Shown piece after piece: positions 10,734 to 22,723 of a DNA stretch of 64,000 bases; the stretch's first letter is position 1; every line of letters starts with the position of its first letter. The translations under genes were made by a program, and so were the position numbers. The notes under the pieces were generated by a model. That model worked only from the letters and a program-made list of their open reading frames with translations, had not been told where the DNA came from and did no database searches. The stretch comes from Erwinia pyri (lineage in GTDB: Bacteria > Pseudomonadota > Gammaproteobacteria > Enterobacterales > Enterobacteriaceae): the NCBI RefSeq assembly GCF_030758455.1, contig NZ_CP132353.1, forward strand, positions 3,720,001 to 3,784,000. The letters are read 5' to 3'.

Positions 10734-11249
10734 ATGCGTGATAGTCGCCCGCAATCAATTGAAAATTTATTCGAAACCACCGAAGGCCAGGGCGTGCTGC
10801 AAACTATTCAGCAGCGCGCGATTGCGCTCAATAAGCTTAACCGCGCCGTGCAGGGCATACTTCCTGCTCAGATGCATCCCTGGTGCCGCGTGGCGAATTT
10901 CCGCCAGGGCATTCTGGTGCTCGAAACCGCTAATGCCAGTTGGATGATGCGCTTACGCTACGAACAATCCAGCCTGCTGTCAGCTCTACGAGCGCAAATA
11001 TTACCATCATTGACGGCGATCGACATCACCATAAATCCTTCCCTGGCTGCAAAAGGGCAGGAAAGCGTGCAAAAAAGCGGCAGTCAGTCGGCAGCGGAAG
11101 AAAATGCGCCAGGACGTCAGTTGAGCGAACAGAGTGCGGAAATATTGCGGAGTGTAGCGAGCCGGAGCCCGGAAAAACTGAAGAGAATAATAGAACGACT
11201 GGCCTCACTGGCCGGAGAGAGTACCAGCTCAACCAGTCGTAATAAGTAG
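10734..11249 (+). CDS. DUF721 (DciA-like) family protein
   Basis: 171 residues, with ATG preceded by GGAG. The N-terminal half (about 10-105) resembles the DUF721/DciA KH-like fold: LNRAVQGILPAQMHPWCRVANF, then GILVLETANASWMMRLRYEQ and LLSALR, the usual W...V / G.L.V....A.W...LR pattern. The C-terminal half (about 106-171) is low in hydrophobics and rich in Ser, Gln, Glu and Lys, so it is probably disordered or helical. DciA proteins load or operate the replicative helicase in bacteria that lack DnaC. Enterics normally use DnaC, so this copy may be a relic or have another task. The gene points against lpxC (7-base gap) and away from secM. An equivalent gene sits between lpxC and secA in Pseudomonas, which suggests an ancestral position (known context, not checked here). 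Confidence 0.8.
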   Translation: MRDSRPQSIENLFETTEGQGVLQTIQQRAIALNKLNRAVQGILPAQMHPWCRVANFRQGILVLETANASWMMRLRYEQSSLLSALRAQILPSLTAIDITINPSLAAKGQESVQKSGSQSAAEENAPGRQLSEQSAEILRSVASRSPEKLKRIIERLASLAGESTSSTSRNK

Positions 11250-11256
11250 TTCTGAC

Positions 11257-12195
<939 letters not shown>

Positions 12196-12232
12196 TCATC
12201 CGACCGCCAGTATAACTTACTGACGGGCGAAG

Positions 12233-12261
12233 ATTTTAACACAAAGAGCGGAGATTCCCAA
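12233..12261 (-). promoter_or_regulatory. Candidate lpxC promoter
   Basis: On the minus strand TTGGGA and TAAAAT are spaced by 17 bases, in the 101-base gap between ftsZ and lpxC. The good -10, preceded by TGTGT, fits a separate lpxC transcript. Assigned by pattern. Confidence 0.55.
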
Positions 12262-12275
12262 TTCTCAGGAAATTC

Positions 12276-13430
12276 TTAATCCGCCTGCTTACGCAGGAAG
12301 GCCGGAATATCAAGATAATCAGGCTCTTTGTTAGGCTGCGTGCCCGGATCGTTGACCACTTTTGCCGCAGGTTTTTGTTCCTGTGGCAGCGGTGCCATAC
12401 CGTGCTGCTGATAACGATGATCCATCACTGGCTGAGTCTGCTGCTTGTTGGTTACCAGGGTAATCTCTGGACGTTTGTCCATGCCAATACCGGTAGCAAC
12501 CACGGTCACACGCAGTTCGTCATTCATTTCTGGATCCAGTGACGTGCCGATAACCACGGTCGCATTGTCAGAAGCGAATGCACGGATAGTGTTACCTACC
12601 GTTTCGAACTCATCCAGACGCAGATCGAAGCCAGCGGTGATGTTAACCAGCACACCACGCGCGCCAGAAAGGTCGATATCTTCCAGCAGCGGGCTGGAGA
12701 TAGCCATCTCTGCCGCTTCTTCCGCACGGTCTTCACCGCAAGCCACGCCTGAACCCATCATCGCGTAGCCCATTTCGGACATCACGGTGCGCACGTCAGC
12801 AAAGTCGACGTTCATCAGACCAGGGCGGGTAATCAGCTCTGCAATACCCTGCACCGCGCCTTTCAGCACGTCGTTAGCCGCGCCAAACGCGTCCAGCAGG
12901 GAGATACCACGACCGAGCACTTTCAGCAGCTTGTCGTTTGGAATAGTGATCAGAGAATCGACATGCTTGGAGAGCTCAGCAATACCCTGCTCGGCAAACG
13001 CCATGCGCTTCTTGCCTTCAAAATTGAAAGGCTTGGTCACCACGGCAACCGTCAGGATACCCAAATCTTTGGCAACTTCAGCGACCACTGGCGCAGCACC
13101 GGTTCCGGTACCACCGCCCATGCCGGCTGCGATAAACACCATGTCTGCACCTTCCAGTGCCTGACGCAGTGCTTCACGATCTTCTTCTGCAGAGTTACGG
13201 CCCACTTCCGGGTTTGCACCCGCACCCAGACCTTTGGTGATGCCGTTACCGATCTGGATAGTCTGACCCACGGCCGTTTTACGCAACGCCTGAGCGTCAG
13301 TATTCACCGCGAAAAACTCTACGCCTTCGATGCGTTCGCGCACCATGTGCTCTACGGCGTTACCGCCGCCGCCGCCGACGCCGATGACTTTAATCACCGC
13401 GTCATTGGTTAATTCCATTGGTTCAAACAT
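12276..13430 (-). CDS. ftsZ: Cell division GTPase FtsZ
   Basis: Tubulin homologue that assembles the Z ring. 384 residues. The nucleotide site shows [10 protein letters not shown] near 17-25 and the tubulin signature GGGTGTG at 105-111; the T7 synergy loop is [11 protein letters not shown]. After a variable linker rich in Gln and Pro, the conserved C-terminal peptide [16 protein letters not shown] can bind FtsA, ZipA and, as known for E. coli, ZapD (also encoded in this window). Last gene of the dcw run, 70 bases after ftsA. Confidence 0.98.
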   Translation of the reverse strand: MFEPMELTNDAVIKVIGVGGGGGNAVEHMVRERIEGVEFFAVNTDAQALRKTAVGQTIQIGNGITKGLGAGANPEVGRNSAEEDREALRQALEGADMVFIAAGMGGGTGTGAAPVVAEVAKDLGILTVAVVTKPFNFEGKKRMAFAEQGIAELSKHVDSLITIPNDKLLKVLGRGISLLDAFGAANDVLKGAVQGIAELITRPGLMNVDFADVRTVMSEMGYAMMGSGVACGEDRAEEAAEMAISSPLLEDIDLSGARGVLVNITAGFDLRLDEFETVGNTIRAFASDNATVVIGTSLDPEMNDELRVTVVATGIGMDKRPEITLVTNKQQTQPVMDHRYQQHGMAPLPQEQKPAAKVVNDPGTQPNKEPDYLDIPAFLRKQAD

Positions 13431-13500
13431 AATTTCTCTCCGTTATGTGCCTGTCGCCTGGAGATCATAAAAACTCTAGCATGATCCCCTTTTCTCTAAA

Positions 13501-14757
13501 TTAAAACTCTTTTCTCAGCCAGCTGTTGATTCGTTTGAACCAGTTGCCCACTGAGGCTCTTTTTTCTACATCCGCCTCACCGTTAAGGTGAGACTCTTTT
13601 CCGTAGTGCAGCAAGCCTACCGCCGTTGAGTAGTAAGGCTCCTGCGCGTAATCCGTTAGTCCTGTGATGTTCAGCGGCTGTCCGATACGCACCTGGGTGT
13701 GGAACACACGCTGGGCGCAAGCCGCTAAACCTTCAATCTGTGCCGCACCGCCGGTCAGAACAATGCCTGCCGCAAGATGGTGCTTAACGCCCTGCTGGCG
13801 AAGCTGCTCCTGCAGCTGCAGAATCTCGTCGTTGACCAGATTCAACAGCTCGGTGTAACGAGGCTCAATCACCTCTGCCAGCGTCTGCCGCTGCAGACTG
13901 CGTGGTGGACGCCCACCTACGCTTGGCACTTCCACGTTTTCGTCTTTGCCCACGATAGAGCCCAACGCGCAGCCGTGACGCACTTTAATCGCTTCAGCAT
14001 CGGTCGGCGGCGTACCAAACGCGTAGGCAATATCGCTGGTGACCACGTTCCCTGCATAGGGGATCACTTTGGTATGGCGCAGCGCGCCGCCGGTATAGAC
14101 CGCGATATCCATCGTGCCGCCGCCCACGTCTACCACGCAGACGCCCAGCTCACGCTCATCTTCGGTCAGCACCGCAAAGCTGGAGGCCAGACCGGCGAAA
14201 ATCAGTTGGTCAACTTTCAGGCCACATCGTTCAACCGCTTTCACGATGTTTTTCGCCATATCATTGTGACAGGTGATCAAATGCACTTTTGCCTGCATCC
14301 GCACGCCGGACAAGCCGACCGGGTTTTTGATCCCTTCCTGATAGTCGATCGCATATTCTTGCGGAATAACATGGAGGATCCGGTGCTCATCACGAACACG
14401 GACGGATTTGGCGGTATGTACCACATTCTCCACATCTTCCTGGGTCACTTCCTCTTCGGAAATAGGAACCATCCCTATTTCGTTCTGGCAGCTGATGTGT
14501 TTGCCCGATAATGCAAGGTAAACCGAGGAAATCTGGCAGTCAGCCATCAGCTCTGCCTGGTCGATGGCGCGCTGCACGCACTTCACCACCGACTCCAGAT
14601 CGTTCACGCCGCCTTTATCCATGCCGCGGGACGGACAGCTGCCTACACCAATGATATTGACCATGCCATCGGGCAGAATTTCACCTACCAATGCGGCAAC
14701 CTTCGCGGTGCCAATCTCGAGTCCAACTACCAGTTTTCTGTCCGTCGACTTGATCAT
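13501..14757 (-). CDS. ftsA: Cell division protein FtsA
   Basis: Actin-like ATPase that tethers FtsZ to the membrane and recruits later divisome proteins. 418 residues. The N-terminal phosphate-1 loop is LVVGLEIGTAKVAALVG, and the second phosphate loop is CVVDVGGGTMDIAVYTGG. The extreme C-terminus RASVGNWFKRINSWLRKEF forms the amphipathic membrane-targeting helix. Its ATG overlaps the ftsQ stop by one base, which implies coupled translation. Confidence 0.97.
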   Translation of the reverse strand: MIKSTDRKLVVGLEIGTAKVAALVGEILPDGMVNIIGVGSCPSRGMDKGGVNDLESVVKCVQRAIDQAELMADCQISSVYLALSGKHISCQNEIGMVPISEEEVTQEDVENVVHTAKSVRVRDEHRILHVIPQEYAIDYQEGIKNPVGLSGVRMQAKVHLITCHNDMAKNIVKAVERCGLKVDQLIFAGLASSFAVLTEDERELGVCVVDVGGGTMDIAVYTGGALRHTKVIPYAGNVVTSDIAYAFGTPPTDAEAIKVRHGCALGSIVGKDENVEVPSVGGRPPRSLQRQTLAEVIEPRYTELLNLVNDEILQLQEQLRQQGVKHHLAAGIVLTGGAAQIEGLAACAQRVFHTQVRIGQPLNITGLTDYAQEPYYSTAVGLLHYGKESHLNGEADVEKRASVGNWFKRINSWLRKEF

Positions 14758-15593
14758 TATTGTTTAACCTGTGCCTGATTCTGTTGCTGATTACTGTCGG
14801 GGGTCTTGATTTCTGCCGGTGCCCATCCTACTGCTGCGCCAGAGTCATAGCGCAGATCCACGTAGCTGATACGCTTATTCTCTGCCTGTGCCTGTTGCTG
14901 CAGCGTGGGATAGAGCTGAATGAAACGTTTTAGCCGCTTCATATCTTCGTTGCGGCCCAGCTCCAGCCGGACATCATCGCTCAACACCAGTTGCCAGGAC
15001 CGCCGTGCGGTCATCGACGCCACCTTCAATTTAAATTTACTCGCCGCCAGCAGATCGCTCATCTGGTGATAACCAGTCAGCACCTCTGTCTCGCTGCCCT
15101 CAGGCCCATACAGCATCGGCATCTCTTCCTTGCCGATGTGGCTGGCTGGCACCGTGAACGACTTACCGTCGGCATCAACCATATGCAGGTCGTTCCAGCG
15201 CGCCACGGGCACATACTCAACCAGATGAATCTTTAACTCGTCGGGCCACTGTTTACGGACGCTGACCTGCTGGATCCACGGCAGACGTTCAATCTGCTGT
15301 TGGATAATGTCCACATCCTGCGACATGAACGTACCCGGCGCGCCGAGTGATAAAATAGCCTGACGAATATCATCGTTAGTGGTGTAGTGCGTCTGCCCGG
15401 TCACCACCAGCCGCGAGAGCGGCAGACGGGAAGCATCATCCATCCACTTCACCACCACAAACCCGCCGGCGAGCATCACGCCCAGTACCAGCGACAAAAA
15501 GAGGATACCCGCCAGCCGTGAACCATTACTGCGCCCGGAGCGCGCTTTTTCCTGCGCTTCACGGTTTCGGACATTCAGAGCGGCCTGGGACAT
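14757..15593 (-). CDS. ftsQ: Cell division protein FtsQ
   Basis: Bitopic inner-membrane divisome protein that binds FtsL and FtsB. 278 residues. A basic cytoplasmic N-terminus (about 1-27) is followed by one membrane helix ([22 protein letters not shown], about 27-48). The periplasmic POTRA domain begins [23 protein letters not shown], and the beta domain contains [22 protein letters not shown]. The tail is Gln-rich. One base separates its start from the ddlB stop. Confidence 0.95.
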   Translation of the reverse strand: MSQAALNVRNREAQEKARSGRSNGSRLAGILFLSLVLGVMLAGGFVVVKWMDDASRLPLSRLVVTGQTHYTTNDDIRQAILSLGAPGTFMSQDVDIIQQQIERLPWIQQVSVRKQWPDELKIHLVEYVPVARWNDLHMVDADGKSFTVPASHIGKEEMPMLYGPEGSETEVLTGYHQMSDLLAASKFKLKVASMTARRSWQLVLSDDVRLELGRNEDMKRLKRFIQLYPTLQQQAQAENKRISYVDLRYDSGAAVGWAPAEIKTPDSNQQQNQAQVKQ

Positions 15594-15594
15594 A

Positions 15595-16515
15595 TCAGTC
15601 GGCCAGCTCCAGAATGCGCGCCACCAGCTGAGAGAAGCTCATGCCAGCTTGCTTTCCAGCCATCGGCACCAGACTGTGGCCGGTCATCCCTGGCGAGGTG
15701 TTCACCTCCAGCAGATAAAACTGACCATCTCCGCCCATCATCACGTCTACGCGACCCCAGCCGCTGCAGCCTAATGCGCGCCAGGCTTTAATGACGATGC
15801 CGCTGAGTTCCGCTTCCTGTTCAGCAGAGAGTCCGCTTGGACAGAAGTATTCAGTATCGTCAGAAAAATATTTTGCTTCATAGTCATAGAACTCAGAAAC
15901 CGCGTTTATGCGTATTGAAGGCAATATTTCGTCGCCAATCACCGCTACGGTATACTCAGGTCCGCTTAAAAAGGCTTCCACCAGTACTTCGTCATCGTGG
16001 CGGAAAGCTTCGGTCAGCGCAGCCTGAAGCGAGTCAGCCTGGTTAACCCGGCTGATCCCGACGCTGGAACCTTCGCTGCTCGGTTTAACAAAAACCGGTA
16101 ATCCAAGCGCTGCGATTTTTGCTTCCGTTTCCGCACTCAGTCCGGCATCCATCTCCTGACGGCCAATCGCCACATAAGGCGCGATGGGCAGACCACACCC
16201 CTGCCAGAGCAGTTTGGTACGCAGTTTGTCCATGGTGATCGCAGAGGCCATGACGCCACTGCCGGTGTAAGGGATATTCAGGAACTCCAGAACGCCCTGC
16301 AGCGTACCGTCTTCCCCGCCGCGGCCATGCAGTGCGATAAAGGCTTTTTCAAAGCCCTCCTCTTTCAGACGCATTACCGGGAAATCACGGATATCAACGG
16401 CATGTGCGTCAATACCGGCTTCAATCAGCCCCGCCAGCACCGCCTTTCCCGACATCAGCGACACTTCGCGCTCCGCAGAGGTGCCACCCAGCAATACCGC
16501 TACTTTCTCAGCCAT
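15595..16515 (-). CDS. ddlB: D-alanine--D-alanine ligase B
   Basis: ATP-grasp enzyme that makes the D-Ala-D-Ala dipeptide for peptidoglycan. 306 residues, matching E. coli DdlB. Visible signatures are [17 protein letters not shown] at the N-terminus, [16 protein letters not shown], the ATP-binding [16 protein letters not shown], and the metal-binding C-terminal [18 protein letters not shown]. It overlaps murC by 8 bases and precedes ftsQ. Confidence 0.96.
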   Translation of the reverse strand: MAEKVAVLLGGTSAEREVSLMSGKAVLAGLIEAGIDAHAVDIRDFPVMRLKEEGFEKAFIALHGRGGEDGTLQGVLEFLNIPYTGSGVMASAITMDKLRTKLLWQGCGLPIAPYVAIGRQEMDAGLSAETEAKIAALGLPVFVKPSSEGSSVGISRVNQADSLQAALTEAFRHDDEVLVEAFLSGPEYTVAVIGDEILPSIRINAVSEFYDYEAKYFSDDTEYFCPSGLSAEQEAELSGIVIKAWRALGCSGWGRVDVMMGGDGQFYLLEVNTSPGMTGHSLVPMAGKQAGMSFSQLVARILELAD

Positions 16516-17983
16516 GATGTTCCCCTTCTTTCATCTGCGGTTGTAACTTAAGTTCTGACAGCGTACGGGCAATGCGTCCGACGTTGCCGGCCCCCTGGAC
16601 CAGGATTAAATCGTTGCCGGAGAGCTTAGGCGCCAGCATATCCAGCACGGCATCGTGGTCAGAGACCAGGATAGGATCGACCTTGCCACGTCCACGAATG
16701 GTGCGGCAAAGCGAGCGGCTGTCCGCGCCCGGAATTGGCGTCTCGCCGGCTGAATAGACATCCAGCATCAGCAGGACATCTACCTGCGACAGCACATTGG
16801 CAAAATCGTCATATAAATCACGGGTACGGGTATAGCGATGCGGCTGGAAAATCATCACCAGCTGCTTGTCCGGCCAGCCCGCCCTTGCGGCCTGAATAGT
16901 CACATCGACTTCAGTGGGGTGATGACCGTAATCATCCACCAGCATGGCGGTGCCAGGCTTACCGTTCACATCCTGAATCGGATACTCGCCGAGGAAATCA
17001 AAGCGGCGACCGGTTCCCTGGAAGCTCTCCAGCGCGCTGAGGATCTCCTCGTCCTCAATGCCTTCTTCAGTGGCTACGGCCACCGCCGCAGCTGCGTTCA
17101 GCGCGTTATGACGGCCAGGTGCATTCAGGGTAACGCGCATCAGCGGCTTGTCATGACGGGCCAGGGTGAAATGTCCCTGCGCGCCATACTGCTCATAGCT
17201 TTCAATACGCACGTCAGCATCTTCACTGAAGCCATAGGTGGTTATCTGCCGTCCGACGCGTGGGATCAAATCCCGGATCACCACATCATCAACACAGAGC
17301 ACCGCACGGCCATAAAACGGCAGGTTATGCAGGAAGTTGATGAATGTCTGCTTCAGGTTCTCAAAGTCGCCCTGATAGGTGTCCATATGGTCAGCTTCAA
17401 TATTGGTGACAATCGCCACCATTGGCTGAAGGTGCAGGAAAGAGGCATCGCTCTCATCCGCTTCAGCAATCAGATAGCGGCTGCTGCCCAGACGCGCATG
17501 CGTTCCCGCCGCCTTGACCAGGCCACCGTTCACGAACGTGGGATCCAGTCCGCCTTCGGCATAAATACTGGAGACCATCGCCGTGGTGGTTGTTTTGCCG
17601 TGCGTACCGGCAACGGCGATGCCGTGGCGGAAACGCATCAGCTCCGCCAGCATCTCTGCACGGCGAATAACCGGAATACGTGCTTCACGCGCAGCAATGA
17701 TCTCCGGGTTATCCTGAGAAACCGCGGTAGAAACCACCACCACACTGGCATTGCTGACGTTTTCAGCGCGATGATTAAAATAGATTGTTGCGCCAAGCTT
17801 GCTCAGATGCTGGGTCACCGCGTTAGGGGCCAGATCTGAACCGCTGATTTCATACCCTTCGTTAGCCAACACTTCGGCAATACCGCCCATGCCGGCACCA
17901 CCGATGCCAACAAAGTGAATGTGCCGGACGCGACGCATCTCGGGCACGATAGAACGCAGTTTTGCCAGTTGTTGTGTATTCAT
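16508..17983 (-). CDS. murC: UDP-N-acetylmuramate--L-alanine ligase MurC
   Basis: Adds L-alanine to UDP-MurNAc, the first peptide step of peptidoglycan precursor synthesis. 491 residues. The Rossmann start is [17 protein letters not shown], and the Mur ligase P-loop [10 protein letters not shown] lies at about 125-134. [10 protein letters not shown] and NIEADHMD are conserved Mur ligase motifs, and [10 protein letters not shown] marks the C-terminal domain. A long antisense frame over this gene is a shadow. Confidence 0.97.
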   Translation of the reverse strand: MNTQQLAKLRSIVPEMRRVRHIHFVGIGGAGMGGIAEVLANEGYEISGSDLAPNAVTQHLSKLGATIYFNHRAENVSNASVVVVSTAVSQDNPEIIAAREARIPVIRRAEMLAELMRFRHGIAVAGTHGKTTTTAMVSSIYAEGGLDPTFVNGGLVKAAGTHARLGSSRYLIAEADESDASFLHLQPMVAIVTNIEADHMDTYQGDFENLKQTFINFLHNLPFYGRAVLCVDDVVIRDLIPRVGRQITTYGFSEDADVRIESYEQYGAQGHFTLARHDKPLMRVTLNAPGRHNALNAAAAVAVATEEGIEDEEILSALESFQGTGRRFDFLGEYPIQDVNGKPGTAMLVDDYGHHPTEVDVTIQAARAGWPDKQLVMIFQPHRYTRTRDLYDDFANVLSQVDVLLMLDVYSAGETPIPGADSRSLCRTIRGRGKVDPILVSDHDAVLDMLAPKLSGNDLILVQGAGNVGRIARTLSELKLQPQMKEGEHHG

Positions 17984-18052
17984 CTCTTCTGCCTGTCAGC
18001 ACCTGTGGGTGCCGGGTTGCGGGCCGAACCTTGTCGTCCCGTAAATTCTCAG

Positions 18053-19111
18053 TTAAAGCGCAGCCTTGCTGACTTCCAGTGCGACCCTTTCGGTCGCATC
18101 TGGGATCGCTACGGCACGAGCTTTGGCTGCCATTTGCAGTAAAGTCGGACGATCCCAGTGAGCCAGCGTCTCTGCCACTACCTCCGCAGTAAACTGCGGC
18201 TGTTCATAAATTTTGGCGGCGCCCGCCTGCTCCAGCGGCAACGCATTCCAGTACTGCTGGCGATCTTTATGCTGGAACGGCACAAAGATCGCCGGAAGGC
18301 CTGCGGCGGCCACTTCGCTTACGGTCAGCGCGCCGGAGCGGCACACCACCACGTCAGCCCAGGCGTAAGCCGCAGCCATATCATCGATAAATTCGGTGAC
18401 CTTATGCTGCGTCTGGTTAACCTGCTCATACGCCTGATTAACCTCAGCCAGTGCGCCCTTCCCTACCTGATGCCAGAGGGAAACCGCATTACCCAGTTTC
18501 GCTGCAACCTGCGGCATCGTCTGATTAAGAACGCGAGCGCCCTGGCTGCCACCAATAATCAGCACGCGAACCGGGCCGCTGCGATCGGCCAGGCGCGCTT
18601 CAGGAAGAGGCAGCGCCAGCACATCAGTACGAACCGGGTTGCCCACCACTTCCGCATCGGGAAAAGCACCCGGAAACGCCTGCATCACTTTTTTAGCAAT
18701 TTTCGCCAGCCACTTATTGGTTAAGCCAGCAATACCGTTCTGTTCATGCAGCACCACCGGGATGCCGCAGCTCCAGGCGGCTAATCCGCCCGGACCGGAA
18801 ACGTAGCCGCCCATGCCTAACACCACATCAGGCCTGTACGCTTTCATAATCGCTCTGGCCTGGCGCACTGCATTAAAAATGCGCAGCGGCGCGCTCAGCT
18901 GGGCCTTCAGCCCTTTGCCGCGCAGGCCGCTGATACGAATGAAATCGATATCAATGCCGTGTTTAGGCACCAGCTCAGCTTCCATCCGGTCGGCGGTACC
19001 GAGCCAGCGAACCTGCCAGCCCTGCGCCATCAGATGGTGCGCAACTGCCAGCCCCGGAAAAACGTGTCCACCGGTGCCGCCAGCCATCACCATCAGTCGC
19101 TTCCCTGTCAT
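18053..19111 (-). CDS. murG: UDP-GlcNAc:lipid I GlcNAc transferase MurG
   Basis: Peripheral membrane glycosyltransferase that turns lipid I into lipid II. 352 residues. The GT-B N-terminal loop [10 protein letters not shown] is at about 11-20. [15 protein letters not shown] and the donor-site segments [26 protein letters not shown] and [13 protein letters not shown] are all present. Overlaps the ftsW end by 4 bases; 69 bases separate it from murC. Confidence 0.97.
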   Translation of the reverse strand: MTGKRLMVMAGGTGGHVFPGLAVAHHLMAQGWQVRWLGTADRMEAELVPKHGIDIDFIRISGLRGKGLKAQLSAPLRIFNAVRQARAIMKAYRPDVVLGMGGYVSGPGGLAAWSCGIPVVLHEQNGIAGLTNKWLAKIAKKVMQAFPGAFPDAEVVGNPVRTDVLALPLPEARLADRSGPVRVLIIGGSQGARVLNQTMPQVAAKLGNAVSLWHQVGKGALAEVNQAYEQVNQTQHKVTEFIDDMAAAYAWADVVVCRSGALTVSEVAAAGLPAIFVPFQHKDRQQYWNALPLEQAGAAKIYEQPQFTAEVVAETLAHWDRPTLLQMAAKARAVAIPDATERVALEVSKAAL

Positions 19112-20322
19112 CGACTACCTCGCGTAAAGGCCTGCGCTTTCGCCAGGCGCGTTTCATAATCAATTCGTAACAAAAACACGATAGCCGTCGACATAATAAT
19201 CAGGCTGGAGCCGCCGTAACTGATCAGCGGCAGCGTCAGCCCTTTGGTGGGCAGCATGCCCGCAGCCGCGCCGACGTTGACCAGCGCCTGGAAGCTGAAC
19301 CAGACGCCGATAGAGCATCCCAGAAAGCCGGCGAAACGCTGGTCGAGCTCAAGCGCACGACGGCCAATGGACATCGCGCGAAAAGCGACGAAGAATACCA
19401 TTAACAGGGCTAAAACCACACCGATATAACCCAGCTCCTCCCCGATAATCGAGAAGATAAAATCGGTGTGCGCTTCCGGTAAATACTCCAGTTTCTGTAC
19501 GGAATTGCCGAGGCCCTGGCCCCAGAATTCACCTCGTCCAAAGGCCATCAGCGACTGCGTCAGCTGATAGCCGCTGCCGAAGGGATCTTCCCACGGGTTC
19601 CAGAACGATGTTACGCGGCGCATACGATAGGGTTCAGCCACAATCAGCAGGCAGACGGCGAAGATCCCGGAGCCGATAATGGCCAGGAACTGCCAGAGCT
19701 TGGCGCCCGCCAGGAACAGCATCGCCAGCGTGGTCACAAACAGCACCACCACGGTGCCGAGGTCTGGCTGAGCCAGCAGCAGCACGGCCAGCACCACCAT
19801 CACTCCCATCGGCTTACAGAAGCCCCAGAAGTTGTTACGCACCTCTTCCACCTTGCGTACCAGATAGCTGGCGAGGTAACAGAACAGCGACAGCTTTGAC
19901 AGTTCTGCCGGCTGAATACGCAAAGGCCCTAAAGCAATCCAGCGCGAGGCGCCGTTTACTGAGCTGCCCACCACCAGCACCACCAACAGCATCAGTATCG
20001 TCACCATCAGCATGATATTGCTGTAGCGCTGCCAGAACGCCATCGGGACGCGCAGAGTGACCAGAGCCATACACAGCGCCAGCACAATATAGAAGGCGTC
20101 ACGCTTGGCGAAATAGAACGGATCGTCCGACAGTCGCTGCCCTACCGGCATTGAGGCGGAGGTCACCATAACAAATCCCAGCACCGCCAGACCGATGGTC
20201 AGCCAGAGCAGCGTGCGATCATAAAGAACCATTGAGCTGGCGTCGCTCTCTCGCGGGCCCATGACCCACTCTTTCAGACGATTCGTGATGCCGCCGGCCA
20301 GACTTAAACCAGGAACACGCAT
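19108..20322 (-). CDS. ftsW: SEDS peptidoglycan polymerase FtsW
   Basis: Septal glycan polymerase that works with FtsI. 404 residues with about ten membrane helices. The SEDS signatures [58 protein letters not shown] and [15 protein letters not shown] are clear. The N-terminal 30 residues before DRTLLWLT are cytoplasmic. The start overlaps the murD stop by one base. Confidence 0.97.
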   Translation of the reverse strand: MRVPGLSLAGGITNRLKEWVMGPRESDASSMVLYDRTLLWLTIGLAVLGFVMVTSASMPVGQRLSDDPFYFAKRDAFYIVLALCMALVTLRVPMAFWQRYSNIMLMVTILMLLVVLVVGSSVNGASRWIALGPLRIQPAELSKLSLFCYLASYLVRKVEEVRNNFWGFCKPMGVMVVLAVLLLAQPDLGTVVVLFVTTLAMLFLAGAKLWQFLAIIGSGIFAVCLLIVAEPYRMRRVTSFWNPWEDPFGSGYQLTQSLMAFGRGEFWGQGLGNSVQKLEYLPEAHTDFIFSIIGEELGYIGVVLALLMVFFVAFRAMSIGRRALELDQRFAGFLGCSIGVWFSFQALVNVGAAAGMLPTKGLTLPLISYGGSSLIIMSTAIVFLLRIDYETRLAKAQAFTRGSR

Positions 20323-21638
20323 TAGCCAAGCTCCTTAGCCAGTTGAGTAAACGCGTCGCCGCGCTGCTCGAAGTTTTTAAATTGATCCAGGCTGGCGCAG
20401 GCTGGCGACAAGAGCACCATATCGCCCGGCTTCACCTGGCGGGCGATTTGCGCCATCGCTTCTGCCAGCGTAGCGGTCTGAACGGCAATCTCCGGACGGA
20501 GCGCAGCTAATGCTTCTGCATCGCGTCCAAAGCAGTAAGTTCGTACGTTGTCGCCCTGCAGATAACGGCTCAGCGGGCTGAAATCAGCAGACTTGCCGTC
20601 GCCCCCCAGCAGCAGCCACAGGGTGCCCTGCACCTGCAATCCATTCAGGGCGGCTTCGGTACTGCCCACGTTGGTGGCCTTGGAGTCGTTGATCCAGCGG
20701 ACGCCGTTACGATCCAGTGCGATCTGGAAGCGGTGAGCCAACCCGTTAAATGAAGTTAAAGCCTGCAGGCAGGCGGCACGCGGCAGGCCAACGGCATCAG
20801 CCAGCGCCAGCGCGGCCAGCGCATTGGTGTGGTTGTGCTGCCCGACCAGCGTCATTTCGCGGCTGTTCAGCAGTTGTTCACCTTTAAATGCCAGCCAGCT
20901 CTCACCAGACTGCGTGGTGAGATGGTAATCCCCCGCTTCCACACCAAAGCTGACGCAGCGGCTGTCCTGGCCCCGCACGGGCAGGGTCAGGGCATCATCA
21001 GCATTCACCACACAAACTTCGGCCTGCTCATACACCCGCAGCTTGGCGGCGCGGTACTGCTGCATGCCAAGGGGATAGCGATCCATATGATCTTCAGTAA
21101 CGTTAAGCACCGTAGCGGCGGCCGCTTTCAGACTGTGCGTGCTCTCCAGCTGGAAGCTGGAAAGTTCAAGCACGTAGAGCTGTGCAGGCTGGTCGAGCAG
21201 CATCAGCGCGGGCAGCCCGATATTGCCCCCGACACCAACCTGCCATCCTGCTGCTTTCGCCATCTCACCCACCAGCGTGGTCACGGTGCTCTTGCCGTTT
21301 GAACCGGTGATCGCCACCACAGGTGCCTGCGCTTCCCGGCAGAAGAGTTCGATATCGCCAACGATTTCCACGCCAGCCGCGGCAGCATCCATAAGCGCGG
21401 GGTGCGCCAGCGCCATACCCGGGCTGGCGACAATCAGATCGGCAGCCAGCAGCCACTCCTCATTCAGGGAGCCGGTCCAGCGCTCAACGCTCTCCGGCAG
21501 CTTCTCCAGGCCTGGCGGGGAGACACGGGTATCCATCACGCGTGGCGTCACGCCGCGCGCTAAAAAGAACTCAACACAGGAGAGCCCGGTCAGGCCCAAC
21601 CCGATGATGACCACTTTTTTACCCTGATAGTCAGCCAT
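20322..21638 (-). CDS. murD: UDP-MurNAc-L-alanine--D-glutamate ligase MurD
   Basis: Adds D-glutamate to UDP-MurNAc-L-Ala. 438 residues, the E. coli length, from the ATG giving [20 protein letters not shown]. The frame stays open for 108 codons upstream but that part overlaps mraY and has no family match. P-loop TGSNGKST at about 111-118; [11 protein letters not shown] and [13 protein letters not shown] are conserved ligase motifs. Confidence 0.96.
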   Translation of the reverse strand: MADYQGKKVVIIGLGLTGLSCVEFFLARGVTPRVMDTRVSPPGLEKLPESVERWTGSLNEEWLLAADLIVASPGMALAHPALMDAAAAGVEIVGDIELFCREAQAPVVAITGSNGKSTVTTLVGEMAKAAGWQVGVGGNIGLPALMLLDQPAQLYVLELSSFQLESTHSLKAAAATVLNVTEDHMDRYPLGMQQYRAAKLRVYEQAEVCVVNADDALTLPVRGQDSRCVSFGVEAGDYHLTTQSGESWLAFKGEQLLNSREMTLVGQHNHTNALAALALADAVGLPRAACLQALTSFNGLAHRFQIALDRNGVRWINDSKATNVGSTEAALNGLQVQGTLWLLLGGDGKSADFSPLSRYLQGDNVRTYCFGRDAEALAALRPEIAVQTATLAEAMAQIARQVKPGDMVLLSPACASLDQFKNFEQRGDAFTQLAKELG

Positions 21639-21640
21639 TC

Positions 21641-22723
21641 TTACCGCACCTTCAGCGTTGCCAGGCCAATCAGCACCAGCATCAGAGAAATAATCCAGAA
21701 GCGCACGATAACGCGCGGCTCCGGCCAGCCTTTCAGTTCGTAGTGGTGATGAATCGGCGCCATGCGGAAAATACGCTGGCCGCGTAACTTGAAGGAGCCG
21801 ACCTGCAGGATCACCGACAGCGTTTCCACCACGAATACGCCGCCCATAATCACCAGCAGGAACTCCTGACGAAGCAGCACCGCGATGGTACCGAGCGCGC
21901 CGCCCAGCGCCAGAGAACCGACGTCGCCCATAAAGACCTGAGCCGGATAGGTGTTGAACCACAGGAAGCCGAGACCGGCCCCCACAATGGCGGTACAGAC
22001 AATCACCAGCTCGCCCGCATGGCGTAAATAGGGGATGTGCAGGTATTCAGCAAACTTGACGTTACCGGTGGCCCAGGCCACCAGAGCGAAGCCAGCTGCG
22101 ACAAATACGGTAGGCATAATCGCCAGACCATCCAGACCATCCGTCAGGTTAACGGCGTTGCCCGTCCCCACAATCACGAAATAGGCCAGCACCACGTAGA
22201 ACAGGCCCAGCTGCGGCATCACGTCTTTAAAGAAGGGAACCACCAGCTGAGTGGCCGGGGTTCCTTTACCGGCAGCATATAATGCAAAGGCAACACCCAG
22301 CGAGATCACCGACATCCAGAAATATTTCCAGCGCGCAATCAGACCTTTAGTGTCTTTACGCACTACTTTGCGGTAATCATCCACAAAGCCAATGATGCCA
22401 AAGCCCACCAGCACCACCAGCACGCACCAGACATAAGGGTTGGAGGGATAGGCCCACATCAGCACGGAAACGGTGATGGAGAACAGGATCATAACCCCGC
22501 CCATGGTTGGCGTGCCGCGTTTGCTGAAATGCGATTCAGGGCCGTCGTTACGCACTACCTGGCCAAAAGACATCTCCTGCAGGCGGGCAATCATCCGCGG
22601 CCCCATCCACAAGGAGATAAACAGAGCGGTCAGCAGGCTGACAATGGCGCGAAACGTCAGGTAGGAAAAGACGTTAAAGCCAGAATAAAAAGTGACCAGA
22701 TGCTCGGCCAGCCAGACTAACAT
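21641..22723 (-). CDS. mraY: Phospho-N-acetylmuramoyl-pentapeptide transferase MraY
   Basis: Integral membrane enzyme that transfers phospho-MurNAc-pentapeptide to undecaprenyl phosphate, forming lipid I. 360 residues with ten membrane helices expected. Catalytic motifs visible: [13 protein letters not shown] with the adjacent Asp pair, [14 protein letters not shown], and the cytoplasmic [19 protein letters not shown] near the C-terminus. Two bases separate it from murD, and it overlaps the murF end by 7 bases. Confidence 0.97.
   Translation of the reverse strand: MLVWLAEHLVTFYSGFNVFSYLTFRAIVSLLTALFISLWMGPRMIARLQEMSFGQVVRNDGPESHFSKRGTPTMGGVMILFSITVSVLMWAYPSNPYVWCVLVVLVGFGIIGFVDDYRKVVRKDTKGLIARWKYFWMSVISLGVAFALYAAGKGTPATQLVVPFFKDVMPQLGLFYVVLAYFVIVGTGNAVNLTDGLDGLAIMPTVFVAAGFALVAWATGNVKFAEYLHIPYLRHAGELVIVCTAIVGAGLGFLWFNTYPAQVFMGDVGSLALGGALGTIAVLLRQEFLLVIMGGVFVVETLSVILQVGSFKLRGQRIFRMAPIHHHYELKGWPEPRVIVRFWIISLMLVLIGLATLKVR

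Noticed and set aside
16838..17839. 333-codon plus-strand frame opposite murC
   Set aside because: Antisense shadow of murC with no recognisable family or start signal.
20322..21962. MurD as a 546-residue protein with a long N-terminal extension
   Set aside because: The extra 108 codons overlap mraY; the ATG at 21638 gives the exact family start and length.
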